In this document: one piece after another, positions 1-10,096 of the stretch
Position numbering within the stretch: position 1 is the first letter of the stretch
Layout: the number at the start of each line of letters is the position of its first letter
Assembly (NCBI RefSeq): GCF_046600735.1
Contig: NZ_JBJMAW010000005.1
Span: 124,001 to 188,000, forward strand
Origin: Novilysobacter_A longmucuonensis
GTDB taxonomy: Bacteria > Pseudomonadota > Gammaproteobacteria > Xanthomonadales > Xanthomonadaceae
DNA length: 64,000 nt
Reading direction: 5' to 3'
Program-made: the position numbers and the translations under genes
The notes under the pieces: generated by a model
Told to the model about the DNA's origin: nothing
What the model saw: the letters and a program-made list of their open reading frames with translations, nothing else
The model's database searches: none

Positions 1-37
1 ATTCGCGCTTACAGACAGCCGAATCGAGGGTGCCGAC

Positions 38-1198
<1,161 letters not shown>

Positions 1199-1366
1199 TG
1201 CAGGCCCGCGCCGCAATGCCGCTGATCCGTCCCGCCGAAGAGATTGCGCAAGACACTTGCGAAGTGTCGTGTCCGGCAGCGCCGCGTCGCGATCGCTGCC
1301 TGTCCTGAACCTGTTCCTGGCCCGCGCCAAAGCGTGGGCCTCATTGCATCGGACCTCACGTTTCCC

Positions 1367-4300
1367 ATGAGCACTACGCGCAAACCCCCCGCAGGCAAAA
1401 CCCCCGCAGGCAAGACCCGTGCACGCAAGACCGGCGCCGCGCCCGCCAGCTCCGCCCCGCGTTGGTCCGCGCGCGCCTCGGGCGAGAAGTCCGACGCCGT
1501 CGCCCTCGGTCCGATCATCGCGGCGATGCGAAAGCGCCTGCCCAAAGCCCGCCATGCCGAAGGCGAGGCGTTCGCGCGGGCGTTCTACCAGCGCATGGGC
1601 CAGGACGAACTGCCGCAGCACACCGCCGCCGGCTGGGCCGCGCTGGCCAGCGACTTTCTCGACTTCGCACGTTCGCGTAAACCCGACACCGCGCTGGTGC
1701 GCCTGTTCACCCCGACCGCGGCGACCCACGGCTGGGATTCGCCGCACACAGTGCTGCAGATCGCCAACGACGACATGCCGTTCCTGGTCGATTCGGTGAC
1801 CATGGCGCTGACCGAGCAGGGCATCGGCGTGCATGTGCTCGGCCATCCGGTGGTCCTGTTCCAGCGCGACAAGGGCGGCAAGTTGCGCGCGGTCGGCGAG
1901 GGTGTACCCGAATCGCTGATGCACCTGGAGATCGATCGCCAGCCACTGGAGGCGATGCCGAAGATCGAGCAGGCGGTGCAGGCGGTGCTCGCCGATGTGC
2001 GCGCGATCGTGCGCGACTGGTCGCAGATGCGCGGCCGGATGCGCGAGGTCGCCGAGGATCTGGGTTCGCGCAAGCTGCCGGTCAGCGAGGCCGGCCGCGA
2101 GGAGGCGCAGGAGTTCCTGCGCTGGGCTGCGGACGACCACTTCACGTTGCTCGGCTATCGCGAGTACGAGGTGGTGAAGAAGGACGGCGAGGAAGTGCTG
2201 ACCGCGGTCAAAGGCAGCGGCCTGGGCCTGCTGCGTGGTCAAGACACGCGCAAGCCGCGGCCGTTGACCTCGCTGGCCGCCCACTACATGCCGCAGTCGG
2301 GGTCGGTCGATGCGCTGATCCTGACCAAGACCAACGCCCGCGCCACCGTGCACCGCCCGGGCTACATGGACTACATCGGCGTGCTGACCTTCGATGCCGA
2401 TGGCAAACCGGTGCGGGAGGAGCGCTTCCTCGGCCTCTACACCTCCAGCGCCTACAACCGTCGCCCGTGGGACATTCCGATCGTGCGCCAGCGCTACGAC
2501 TACGTGATGGAGAAGTCCGGGCTGCCAGCCAACAGCCACAGCGGCAAGGCGCTGCGCCACATCATCGAGAGCCTGCCGCGCGACGAACTGTTCCAGTCGA
2601 CCGGCGACGAGCTGCTGCGCACCAGCGCCGGCATCCTCGGCCTGCAGGAGCGCGTGCGCAGCAAGCTGTTCCTGCGCCGCGACCGCTACGGCCGGTTCTT
2701 CTCCGGACTGGTCTACATCCCGCGTGACCGCTTCAACACCGACGTGCGCCTGCGGATCGAGGCGATGCTCAGGCGCGTGCTGCACGGCGAGCACGTCGAT
2801 ACCACCGTGGTCCTGGGCGAATCACCGCTGGCGCAGCTGCACCTGCTGGTGCGGCCCAAGTCGGGCGAGGCGATCCAGGTCGACAACGCCGCGATCGAGG
2901 CGGAGCTCGCCGAGATCGTGCGCAACTGGCAGGACGACCTGCGCGAGCAGCTGGTCCAGCGCAACGGCGAGGAGCGCGGCCTGGCGCTGGCCAGCAGCTA
3001 CGGCCGCGCGCTGCCGGCCGGTTACATCGAGAACGTGTCGGCCAAGGTCGCCGCGACCGACGTCGAGCACCTGGCCGCGCTCGAAAGTCCCGACGACCTC
3101 GGCCTGAGCCTGTTCCGTGCCCACCAGGGCACCGGCGGGCTGCGCTTCAAGTTCTATCGCCAGCACGACGACATCCCGCTGTCTGATGCGCTGCCGATGA
3201 TGGAGAACATGGGCCTGCGGGTGATCACCGAGCACCCGTACCGCCTGCACGCCAACGGCATGCTGCTTTACATCCAGGATTTCGAGGTCGAGACCACGGC
3301 CGATTTCGACATCGACCGGCTCGATGTCAATTTCGAGCAGGCGTTCGCGCAGATCTGGCGCGGCAACGTCGAAAACGACGGCTTCAACCGCCTGATCATC
3401 GCCGCCGGGCTGTCGTGGCGCCAGGTCGGCATGCTGCGCGCGTACTGCAAGTACCTGCAGCAGGTCGGCGTGCCGTTCTCGCAGGCCTATGTCGAGGAAA
3501 CCTTCAGCCGCTACCCGCTGCTGGTGCGACTGCTGGTCGAGCTGTTCGAGGCGCGCTTCGATCCGCGCACCGGCGGCGAGAGCAAGGCCGAGGTGAAGGC
3601 GGGCATGGCGCAGTTGCGCCAGCAACTCGACAGCCTCGCCGGCGGCGACGCCGCGACCATGGCCGCGTTGCACCCGGTGATCGAATCGCGCCTGGGCCGT
3701 CGCGAGCTGCAGGTCGACGTGACCCGGCGGGTGCTCAAGACCCTGCTCGACCGCGTATCGAGCCTCGATGAGGACCGCATCCTGCGCAGCTTCATCGGCG
3801 TGATCGAGGCGACGCTGCGCACCAGCTACTACCAGACCGGCGCCGGCGGCGCCGAGAAGGGCTACGTCAGCTACAAGTTCGACTCCCACCTCGTGCCCGA
3901 CCTGCCCAAGCCGCGTCCGTACCGCGAGATATTCGTCTACGGCCCGCGCGTGGAGGGCATCCACCTGCGCTTCGGCCCGGTGGCCCGCGGCGGCCTGCGC
4001 TGGTCCGATCGCCGCGAGGACTTCCGCACCGAGGTGCTGGGCCTGGTCAAGGCGCAGATGGTCAAGAACACGGTGATCGTGCCGGTCGGCTCCAAGGGCG
4101 GCTTCATCAGCAAGAAGCCGCCGGCCCCCAAGGGCGATGCCGCCAGCGACCGTGATGCGGTGTGGGCCGAAGGCATCGCCTGCTACAAGATGTTCATCAA
4201 CGGCCTGCTCGACATCACCGACAACCTGGTCGATGGGAAGGTCGTGCATCCGGCCGAGGTGGTGCGGCACGACGCGGACGACCCGTACCTGGTGGTCGCC

Positions 4301-6406
4301 GCCGACAAGGGCACCGCCACGTTTTCCGACATCGCCAACGGCATCGCCCGCGAGCACAACTACTGGCTCGATGACGCGTTCGCCTCCGGCGGCTCGGTCG
4401 GCTACGACCACAAGGGCATGGGCATCACCGCCAAGGGCGCGTGGGAGTCGGTCAAGCGCCACTTCCGCGCGATGGGCCGCGACAGCCAGAAACAGGATTT
4501 CACCGCGGTCGGCATCGGCGACATGTCCGGCGACGTGTTCGGCAACGGCATGCTGCTGAGCCGGCACATCCGCCTGCTGGCCGCGTTCGACCACCGCCAC
4601 ATCTTCCTGGACCCGAACCCCGACGCCGCGCGCACCTACAAGGAGCGCCAGCGCATGTTCAAGCTGTCGCGCTCGAGCTGGGAGGACTACGACGCCTCGC
4701 TGATCAGCAAGGGCGGCGGCATCCATCGGCGCAGCGCCAAGTCGATCGCCTTGACGCCGGAGGTCAGGCAGGCGCTGGGGATCGACGGCAGCATCCATGC
4801 GATGAGCCCGTCGGACCTGATGAGTGCGATCCTGAAGGCACCGGCCGACCTGCTCTGGAACGGCGGCATCGGCACCTACGTCAAGGCCAGCAGCGAGACC
4901 CACGCCGATGTCGGCGACCGCGCCAACAACGCGCTGCGCGTGGATGGCCGCGACCTGCGCTGCAAGGTGGTGGGCGAGGGCGGCAACCTCGGCCTGACCC
5001 AGTTGGGCCGCATCGAAGCCGGCCAGCACGGCGTGCTGCTCAACACCGACTTCATCGACAACTCCGCCGGCGTGGATACCTCCGACCACGAGGTCAACAT
5101 CAAGATCCTGCTCAACGCCCAGGTCCAGGCGAAGAAGCTCACGTTGCCGGCGCGCAACAAGCTGCTGGCGGAGATGACTGCGGAGGTCGAGTCGCTGGTG
5201 CTGACCGACAACTACCGCCAGAACCAGGCGATCAGCCTGATGGAGCGGATGAGCGTGTCGCGCATCGGATCCAAGCAGCACTTCATCCGCACGCTGGAGT
5301 CGCAGGGCCTGCTCGACCGGCAGATCGAATACCTGCCGTCGGACGCCGAACTCGCCGACCGCAAGGCCCGCGGCCAAGGCCTGACCCGGCCGGAGCTGTC
5401 GGTGCTGCTGTCCTACGCCAAGCTGGTGTTGTTCCAGCAACTGGTCGACTCCAACGTGCCGGAGGACCCGTACCTGTCGAAGGAACTGGTGCGCTACTTC
5501 CCGCAGCCGCTCCAGGCGAAATACGCCAAGGCGATGGAGCACCACCGGCTCAAGCGCGAGATCATCGCCACCGCGGTGACCAACTCGATGGTCAACCGCA
5601 TGGGCGCGACTTTCGCGATGCGCATGCACGAGGACACCGGCCGCAGCCCGGCGGAAATCGCCGAGGCCTACACGATCAGCCGCGAGGCACTGGACGCACG
5701 CGATCTGTGGGCGCAGATCGACGCGCTCGACGGCCGGGTGCCGGAAGCGGCGCAGATCGACGCGCTGCAGACGATCTGGCAGCTGCTGCGCACCATGTCG
5801 CGCTGGCTGCTGTCGCGTCCGGGCAAGGTGCCGGAGATAGCGGCCGCGATGGCGCGTTTCGGCGACGGGCTCAAGACCGTCCGCGAGGCGCTGCCGACCG
5901 CGATGTCGGACGTGCGGCGCGAGGGCTTCGAGGCACGCCTGCGCGACTGGAAGGACAAGGGCTTCCCGACGCCGTTGGCGACGCAGTTGGCAACCCTGCC
6001 GCTGCTCGAGTTCGGCTGCGACATCGTCGAGGTCGCGCACGCCCGCAAGCTTCCCCCGGCCGAGGTGGCGCGTGCCTACTTCGCGCTTGGTGCGGCGCTG
6101 CATCTGCCATGGCTGCACGAGCAGATCGATGCACTGCCGGTCGAGGGGCGCTGGCAGGCGCTCGCCCGCGGCGCACTGCGCGACGAACTCGGGACCCAGC
6201 AGCGCGCGCTTGCCAACCAGATACTCGCCGGTGGTGGCAGGAAACCGGCCGAGGAGAAGGTCGCGGCGTGGTTGCAGCGCGACGACATCTCGCTGCGCTT
6301 CGCCCAGACGATGCTGTCGGACCTGCTCAACCAGAAGACGCTCGACTATCCGACCGTATCGGTGGCGGTGCGCCGGCTGGCCCAGGTGGCGGCCGCCGGG
6401 GAGTAG
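1367..6406 (+). CDS. gdhB: NAD-dependent glutamate dehydrogenase, large (GDH-180-like) class
   Basis: Catalyses oxidative deamination of glutamate to 2-oxoglutarate and ammonia with NAD; this very large class is catabolic. The open frame extends upstream to a TTG at 1244, but the added 41 residues look non-coding. I use the ATG at 1367, giving 1679 residues, close to the family's 1600-1700. The N-terminus is a lysine/alanine-rich tail. The catalytic core lies in the second half and includes GGLRWSDRREDFRTEVLG, the lysine-rich VKAQMVKNTVIVPVGSKGGF, and GIGDMSGDVFGNGMLLS of the nucleotide-binding region. Long ACT-like regulatory regions precede the core. No frameshift is visible. The symbol follows Pseudomonas usage. 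The gene stands alone and is followed by a palindromic repeat. Confidence 0.94.
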   Translation: MSTTRKPPAGKTPAGKTRARKTGAAPASSAPRWSARASGEKSDAVALGPIIAAMRKRLPKARHAEGEAFARAFYQRMGQDELPQHTAAGWAALASDFLDFARSRKPDTALVRLFTPTAATHGWDSPHTVLQIANDDMPFLVDSVTMALTEQGIGVHVLGHPVVLFQRDKGGKLRAVGEGVPESLMHLEIDRQPLEAMPKIEQAVQAVLADVRAIVRDWSQMRGRMREVAEDLGSRKLPVSEAGREEAQEFLRWAADDHFTLLGYREYEVVKKDGEEVLTAVKGSGLGLLRGQDTRKPRPLTSLAAHYMPQSGSVDALILTKTNARATVHRPGYMDYIGVLTFDADGKPVREERFLGLYTSSAYNRRPWDIPIVRQRYDYVMEKSGLPANSHSGKALRHIIESLPRDELFQSTGDELLRTSAGILGLQERVRSKLFLRRDRYGRFFSGLVYIPRDRFNTDVRLRIEAMLRRVLHGEHVDTTVVLGESPLAQLHLLVRPKSGEAIQVDNAAIEAELAEIVRNWQDDLREQLVQRNGEERGLALASSYGRALPAGYIENVSAKVAATDVEHLAALESPDDLGLSLFRAHQGTGGLRFKFYRQHDDIPLSDALPMMENMGLRVITEHPYRLHANGMLLYIQDFEVETTADFDIDRLDVNFEQAFAQIWRGNVENDGFNRLIIAAGLSWRQVGMLRAYCKYLQQVGVPFSQAYVEETFSRYPLLVRLLVELFEARFDPRTGGESKAEVKAGMAQLRQQLDSLAGGDAATMAALHPVIESRLGRRELQVDVTRRVLKTLLDRVSSLDEDRILRSFIGVIEATLRTSYYQTGAGGAEKGYVSYKFDSHLVPDLPKPRPYREIFVYGPRVEGIHLRFGPVARGGLRWSDRREDFRTEVLGLVKAQMVKNTVIVPVGSKGGFISKKPPAPKGDAASDRDAVWAEGIACYKMFINGLLDITDNLVDGKVVHPAEVVRHDADDPYLVVAADKGTATFSDIANGIAREHNYWLDDAFASGGSVGYDHKGMGITAKGAWESVKRHFRAMGRDSQKQDFTAVGIGDMSGDVFGNGMLLSRHIRLLAAFDHRHIFLDPNPDAARTYKERQRMFKLSRSSWEDYDASLISKGGGIHRRSAKSIALTPEVRQALGIDGSIHAMSPSDLMSAILKAPADLLWNGGIGTYVKASSETHADVGDRANNALRVDGRDLRCKVVGEGGNLGLTQLGRIEAGQHGVLLNTDFIDNSAGVDTSDHEVNIKILLNAQVQAKKLTLPARNKLLAEMTAEVESLVLTDNYRQNQAISLMERMSVSRIGSKQHFIRTLESQGLLDRQIEYLPSDAELADRKARGQGLTRPELSVLLSYAKLVLFQQLVDSNVPEDPYLSKELVRYFPQPLQAKYAKAMEHHRLKREIIATAVTNSMVNRMGATFAMRMHEDTGRSPAEIAEAYTISREALDARDLWAQIDALDGRVPEAAQIDALQTIWQLLRTMSRWLLSRPGKVPEIAAAMARFGDGLKTVREALPTAMSDVRREGFEARLRDWKDKGFPTPLATQLATLPLLEFGCDIVEVAHARKLPPAEVARAYFALGAALHLPWLHEQIDALPVEGRWQALARGALRDELGTQQRALANQILAGGGRKPAEEKVAAWLQRDDISLRFAQTMLSDLLNQKTLDYPTVSVAVRRLAQVAAAGE

Positions 6407-6443
6407 GGCAAAAGGCGGCGGTCTTTACCCGCCGCCCGTTTTT

Positions 6444-6528
6444 GTAGGAGCGCCCCATGGGCGCGAGCCCTTCGGGCGGATGCGGCTCGAACCGGAGGCG
6501 ACGGTCGCGCCCATGGGGCGCTCCTACA
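6444..6528. repeat. Palindromic repeat, GCCCCATGGGC family
   Basis: Imperfect inverted repeat with outer arms reading GTAGGAGCGCCCCATGGGCG and its complement, about 40 bases apart. It lies between the glutamate dehydrogenase and NAD kinase genes. Related copies occur at 22786-22864, 14453-14516 and within 39923-40108. Confidence 0.85.
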
Positions 6529-6586
6529 GAAGGTCACGTCTTGACCGTGTCGCGTTATCCTGCCGTCCATGCCTCCGGAGCCGCCG

Positions 6587-7360
6587 ATGACCGCGCCCCC
6601 CCGCATTGCCTTCGTAGCCAGCCCTGCCGATGACGCACAGGACGCGCTCGCGCAACTGGTCGGCGCCCACGGCCAGCATGAGCCGGGCGAGGCCGACGTG
6701 CTGGTCGCGCTCGGTGGCGACGGCTTCATGCTGCAGACGCTGCACCGCCACGGCAGCCTCGGCAAGCCGGTGTACGGGATGAAGCTCGGCACCGTCGGCT
6801 TCCTGATGAACCACCAGCGCTGCGAGGGCCTGATCGAGCGCCTCCACGCGGCCGAGCCGGCGGTGCTGCGGCCGCTGGAGATGGTCGCGCAGACCGAGTC
6901 GGGCGCCACCGTCGGCTCACTGGCCTACAACGAGGTATCGCTGCTGCGCCAGACCCGCCAGGCCGCGCACCTGTCGATCGACCTCAACGGCCAGACCCGG
7001 CTAGAGGAACTGATCTGCGACGGCGTGCTGGTCGCGACTCCGGCCGGCAGCACCGCCTACAACTTTTCCGCGCACGGGCCGATCCTGCCGCTGGGCGGCA
7101 ACGTCATGGCGCTGACCCCGATTGCCGCCTTCCGGCCCAGGCGCTGGCGCGGCGCGGTGCTCAAGGCCGACACCGAGGTGGGTTTCCGGGTGCTCGACCC
7201 CTACAAGCGTCCGGTCAGCGCGACGGCCGACTCGCACGAGGTCCGCGACGTGGTCGAGGTGAAGATCCGCGAGTCGCACGACCGCACCGTGACGCTGCTG
7301 TTCGACCCCGAGCACAACCTCGAGGAGCGCATGCTGGCTGAGCAGTTCACCAGCGGCTGA
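6587..7360 (+). CDS. nadK: NAD kinase
   Basis: Phosphorylates NAD to NADP, the only route to NADP. The protein has the diagnostic GGDG loop (VALGGDGFMLQ), followed by GTVGFLMN, an NE/VSLLR segment and the C-terminal beta domain motif DGVLVATPAGSTAYNFSAHG. At 257 residues it is slightly shorter than the E. coli enzyme, as in related bacteria. An upstream in-frame ATG exists at 6569, but the ATG at 6587 has GGAG six bases upstream, so I chose it. It is a single gene between two palindromic repeats, with no obvious operon. Confidence 0.93.
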   Translation: MTAPPRIAFVASPADDAQDALAQLVGAHGQHEPGEADVLVALGGDGFMLQTLHRHGSLGKPVYGMKLGTVGFLMNHQRCEGLIERLHAAEPAVLRPLEMVAQTESGATVGSLAYNEVSLLRQTRQAAHLSIDLNGQTRLEELICDGVLVATPAGSTAYNFSAHGPILPLGGNVMALTPIAAFRPRRWRGAVLKADTEVGFRVLDPYKRPVSATADSHEVRDVVEVKIRESHDRTVTLLFDPEHNLEERMLAEQFTSG

Positions 7361-7381
7361 GGGCCGGCGTTGCGCCGTTCT

Positions 7382-7466
7382 GTAGGAGCGAGGTAAGTCG
7401 CGAGCTTCTGCTTCGGAAGTGACGTTCAGGTCGGACGAGAAGCTCGCGACTCACGTCGCCCCTACG
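7382..7466. repeat. Palindromic repeat, AGCTCGCGACT variant
   Basis: Inverted repeat GTAGGAGCGAGGTAAGTCGC ... complementary arm ending GTCGCCCCTAC. It shares the outer GTAGGAGC/CTAC ends with the other families, but the inner arms differ (AGTCGCGAGCTTCT). It occupies most of the nadK to nucleotidase gap. Confidence 0.8.
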
Positions 7467-7524
7467 GGTAAGTTCCAGGTCGACCGTCGCAGCGCATGCG
7501 ACGCCGTGAAGGCACAATGCACGC

Positions 7525-8448
7525 ATGCCAGACGCCGCCGCCAATCCGCTGATCGTTGCGATCTCCTCGCGCACCCTGTTCGATCTGGAAGACAGCCACA
7601 CGGTGTTCGAGGCGGAGGGGATCAACGCCTATGCCGCGTTCCAGCGCAGCCATGAGGACGATCTGCTGGCGCCGGGCATCGCGTTCCCGCTGGTGCGCAA
7701 GCTGCTCGGGCTCAATGACGGCTCACCGCCGGAGGCGCCGCACGTCGAGGTGATCCTGATCTCGCGCAACTCGGCTGATTCCGGGCTGCGCATCTTCAAT
7801 TCGATCGCCCACCACGGCTTGTCGATCAAGCGCGCCGCCTTCAGCAACGGCGCGCCGCCGTTCCCGTACATCCGCCCGTTCGGCGCCGACCTGTTCCTGT
7901 CGGCCAATGCCGAGGACGTGACCGCCGCGCTCGCGGCGGGGGTCGCGGCGGCGACGCTGCTCCCGGGGACAAACTCCTCAAAGCCGGCGCCGCAGCACCG
8001 CCACGACCAGTTGCGTATCGCGTTCGATGGCGATGCGGTGATCTTTGGCGACGAGGGCGAGCGGGTCTCGCGCGAAGGTGGGCTCGCGGCGTTCGCCGAG
8101 TACGAACGCAGCCGTGCGGGGGAGCCGCTGTCGGGCGGCCCGTTCCGCGGCTTCCTCGATGCGCTGCACCGCCTGCAGGCCGCGCTGCCGACCGGGCTGG
8201 ATTCGCCGATCCGCACCGCGCTGGTGACCGCACGTTCGGTCCCGGCGCACGAGCGGGTCATCCGCACGCTGCGCGAGTGGGGCATCCGCCTCGACGAGGC
8301 TCTGTTCCTGGGCGGCCGGCCCAAGGGGCCGTTCCTGGAAGCCTTCGGCGCGGACATCTTCTTCGATGATTCCCAGCACAATATCGAGTCGGCGCGCGGC
8401 CTGGTCGCCGCCGGTCATGTACCGCATGGTGTGGCCAACCGGCGTTGA
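7525..8448 (+). CDS. 5'-nucleotidase family protein (NT5C1-like)
   Basis: Resembles the cytosolic 5'-nucleotidase family that hydrolyses nucleoside monophosphates. Visible family features are the N-terminal AISSRTLFDLEDSHTVFE segment with aspartate and threonine near the presumed active site, VEVILISRNSADSGLRIFNS in the middle, GADLFLSAN, and a C-terminal FGADIFFDDSQHNIESA segment typical of the acidic metal-binding motif of HAD-like phosphatases. The 307-residue length is normal for bacterial members. Start is the ATG at 7525. It is not obviously co-transcribed with its neighbours; the next gene is convergent. Substrate preference cannot be told from sequence. Confidence 0.82.
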   Translation: MPDAAANPLIVAISSRTLFDLEDSHTVFEAEGINAYAAFQRSHEDDLLAPGIAFPLVRKLLGLNDGSPPEAPHVEVILISRNSADSGLRIFNSIAHHGLSIKRAAFSNGAPPFPYIRPFGADLFLSANAEDVTAALAAGVAAATLLPGTNSSKPAPQHRHDQLRIAFDGDAVIFGDEGERVSREGGLAAFAEYERSRAGEPLSGGPFRGFLDALHRLQAALPTGLDSPIRTALVTARSVPAHERVIRTLREWGIRLDEALFLGGRPKGPFLEAFGADIFFDDSQHNIESARGLVAAGHVPHGVANRR

Positions 8449-8462
8449 TCGTGCGGGCGCCG

Positions 8463-9023
8463 TCAACGGCTGAGCTCGGCACTCCCCAAGGGCAAGCGGA
8501 TGTCGCTGAGTTTCCAGCGCAGCCCCCGGCGGGTGAGCACCAGCACCACTGGTGCGCCGTCCTCGTTGGTTACGGTCGCGGTGAAGCGTGCGGGCGATTC
8601 GAAGCCGTACCGGGCGTCTGCCAGCGGGTCGCGTGGTGGTGCGTGCGCGTATGAGTCGTCGATCCGGATGCCGTCGCCACGTACCCGATGAAGAACGCTG
8701 CGGCCTTCCAGGATCGCGCCAATGCCGGCCGGCGTCGCCATGGCATCGACCGCGCCGCCGGCCATGCCGCTGGCGATCCGCACCGCGAACGCGCCGAACG
8801 GATGCGACTGCATGTCGGGCCCGGCGCGCCTGACCAGGTAGTCATCGATCTGGACCCGGAGGCTGGCGCGCACCGCCGGAAAGTCCACGTGTTTGGCCAG
8901 GGCCGCGGTGTCGTGGCTGCGGAGCGCATCACGGATCGCGTTGACCGTCAGGAACGGCCCCGCGGCGACATAGCCGAGCAGCAGCAGGGCGGTGAGCGCG
9001 AGCAGGGCGATCCATTTCTTCAT
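8463..9023 (-). CDS. DUF2939 domain protein, membrane-anchored
   Basis: A 186-residue protein with a single N-terminal hydrophobic helix (residues 4-22, KK then ALLALTALLLLGYVAAGPFL), serving as signal anchor or uncleaved signal. It is followed by the DUF2939 pattern TVNAIRDALRSHDTAALAKH in which a short helical repeat is followed by a soluble periplasmic domain. No catalytic motif is visible, and the family has no established function. It is convergent with the nucleotidase gene, with only 14 bases between them. Confidence 0.8.
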   Translation of the reverse strand: MKKWIALLALTALLLLGYVAAGPFLTVNAIRDALRSHDTAALAKHVDFPAVRASLRVQIDDYLVRRAGPDMQSHPFGAFAVRIASGMAGGAVDAMATPAGIGAILEGRSVLHRVRGDGIRIDDSYAHAPPRDPLADARYGFESPARFTATVTNEDGAPVVLVLTRRGLRWKLSDIRLPLGSAELSR

Positions 9024-9079
9024 TGCAGTGGTCCGGTCGATGGAAGGTCGAGCTTACGCCACGGCAGAATCCAGCTCTC

Positions 9080-9162
9080 GTAGGCTGGGCTGCCAAGCCC
9101 AGCTCTTCCCGGATGCCCGCGTGCTTCGACGCCAGAACGCTGGGCTTGTCAGCCCAGCCTAT
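9080..9162. repeat. Palindromic repeat, TAGGCTGGGCT family
   Basis: Inverted repeat with arms TAGGCTGGGCTGCCAAGCCC and GGGCTTGTCAGCCCAGCCTA, each arm itself containing a small hairpin. It lies between two minus-strand genes. No other copy of this family was seen in the window. Confidence 0.75.
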
Positions 9163-9179
9163 CTCGACATCGTTTCCAC

Positions 9180-9914
9180 CTAGAACTCCAGATCAAGCGC
9201 AGCGCACAGATAGTCGACCAATGGCGCCAGCGCAACAAGATCGGTTTGCAGGGTGCTCAGCAGGCGCGGCCCGGTCATGGTGGCGTCGTCGAGTGCGCGC
9301 AGCGCAACAAAGTTCTTGCGCTTGAGATCGCTGGCAAATTCGAAGTCGTCCGGGAACCCGCGTGGCATGCGCGTCAGCATCTCGCTGTCGTCGAGATCGA
9401 AACGTTTTCGGAACGTGCTCGCATGCGCGGCGGCTTGCCAGCTGCCGGGGTTGTCCAGGATGAACTTGCGCAACCGGCGTAGCGTCGCGGAGTCGGGATG
9501 CCACAGCCCCGCGCCGACAAAGCACTTGCCCGCCTGCAAGTGCAGATAAAAGGAAGGGGCTGGGACTTGGCGCCCGCGCGCGTGGAACAGGCGCGCCCCC
9601 TGCCATGACTTGTAAGGCGATTTGTCGTTGGCGAAGCGGGTATCGCGCTGGATGCGGAACAACGATCCGCCGACCGTCTTCGGCTCGGATCGGTAGTGCG
9701 GGCTCACTCCGGCCAGCACCGGCTGCAGGTCGCCCAGCAGGCGCTGGAATGGCGCCCGCACGTGCGCCTCGTAGTCTGGCTTGTGCGCGTGGAACCACTC
9801 GCGATGGTTGTTGCGCGCCAAGCCGCGCAGGAACTTGAAGCTGGCGGGAGTGAAGTAGATGGCCAAAGCACGGGCGCCGGATTTGCAAGCAGCCTGCAGG
9901 GTGGCACAAAGCAC
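9180..9914 (-). CDS. DUF2461 domain-containing protein
   Basis: Conserved protein of the DUF2461/TIGR02453 type. The family pattern is clear: YFTPASFKFLRGLARNNHRE near the N-terminus, then FRIQRDTRFANDKSPYKSW, and a C-terminal LKRKNFVALRALDD segment. The function of the family is not established. The annotated GTG at 9914 gives 244 residues, but homology begins only about 16 residues later. An in-frame TTG at 9866 would give a start right at the conserved domain, so the first residues are uncertain. It lies between repeats and has no operon partner. Confidence 0.82.
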   Translation of the reverse strand: MLCATLQAACKSGARALAIYFTPASFKFLRGLARNNHREWFHAHKPDYEAHVRAPFQRLLGDLQPVLAGVSPHYRSEPKTVGGSLFRIQRDTRFANDKSPYKSWQGARLFHARGRQVPAPSFYLHLQAGKCFVGAGLWHPDSATLRRLRKFILDNPGSWQAAAHASTFRKRFDLDDSEMLTRMPRGFPDDFEFASDLKRKNFVALRALDDATMTGPRLLSTLQTDLVALAPLVDYLCAALDLEF

Positions 9915-9929
9915 CGGCCCGATTCGACC

Positions 9930-10000
9930 GTAGGAACGGCTTTTGCCGCGATTGCGAGTGCCGGCGCACCGACCAGATCGCGGCTGAAGCCGCTCCTACA
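9930..10000. repeat. Palindromic repeat, GGCTTCAGCCGCGA family (degenerate left arm)
   Basis: Right arm is the standard ATCGCGGCTGAAGCCGCTCC followed by TACA; the left arm is mutated (GTAGGAACGGCTTTTGCCGC). It is followed directly by a second repeat of another family at 10018. Confidence 0.8.
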
Positions 10001-10017
10001 AACGGCCGGGTCGAGCC

Positions 10018-10096
10018 GTAGGGTGGGCACGCTCTCTGTGCCCACCGTCGTGGCCCGGTGCTGCGATGGTGGGCACCAAAGGCGTGCCCACCCTAC
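10018..10096. repeat. Palindromic repeat, GTAGGGTGGGCACG family
   Basis: Inverted repeat with arms GTAGGGTGGGCACGCTCTCT and its complement ending CGTGCCCACCCTAC; a second copy lies at 45377-45446. The right arm overlaps the end of sbcB: the TAG stop of sbcB (10093-10095, minus strand) is the TAG of the arm. Confidence 0.85.

Noticed and set aside
1244..1366. TTG start extending the glutamate dehydrogenase by 41 residues
   Set aside because: Extension has no homology or ribosome-binding site, and 1367 ATG gives a protein of family length.
2822..6118. Very long open frame on the minus strand opposite the glutamate dehydrogenase
   Set aside because: Its translation is Arg/His/Leu/Val-rich with no motif, as expected from the antisense of a GC-rich gene. 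The plus-strand product is an unmistakable glutamate dehydrogenase.
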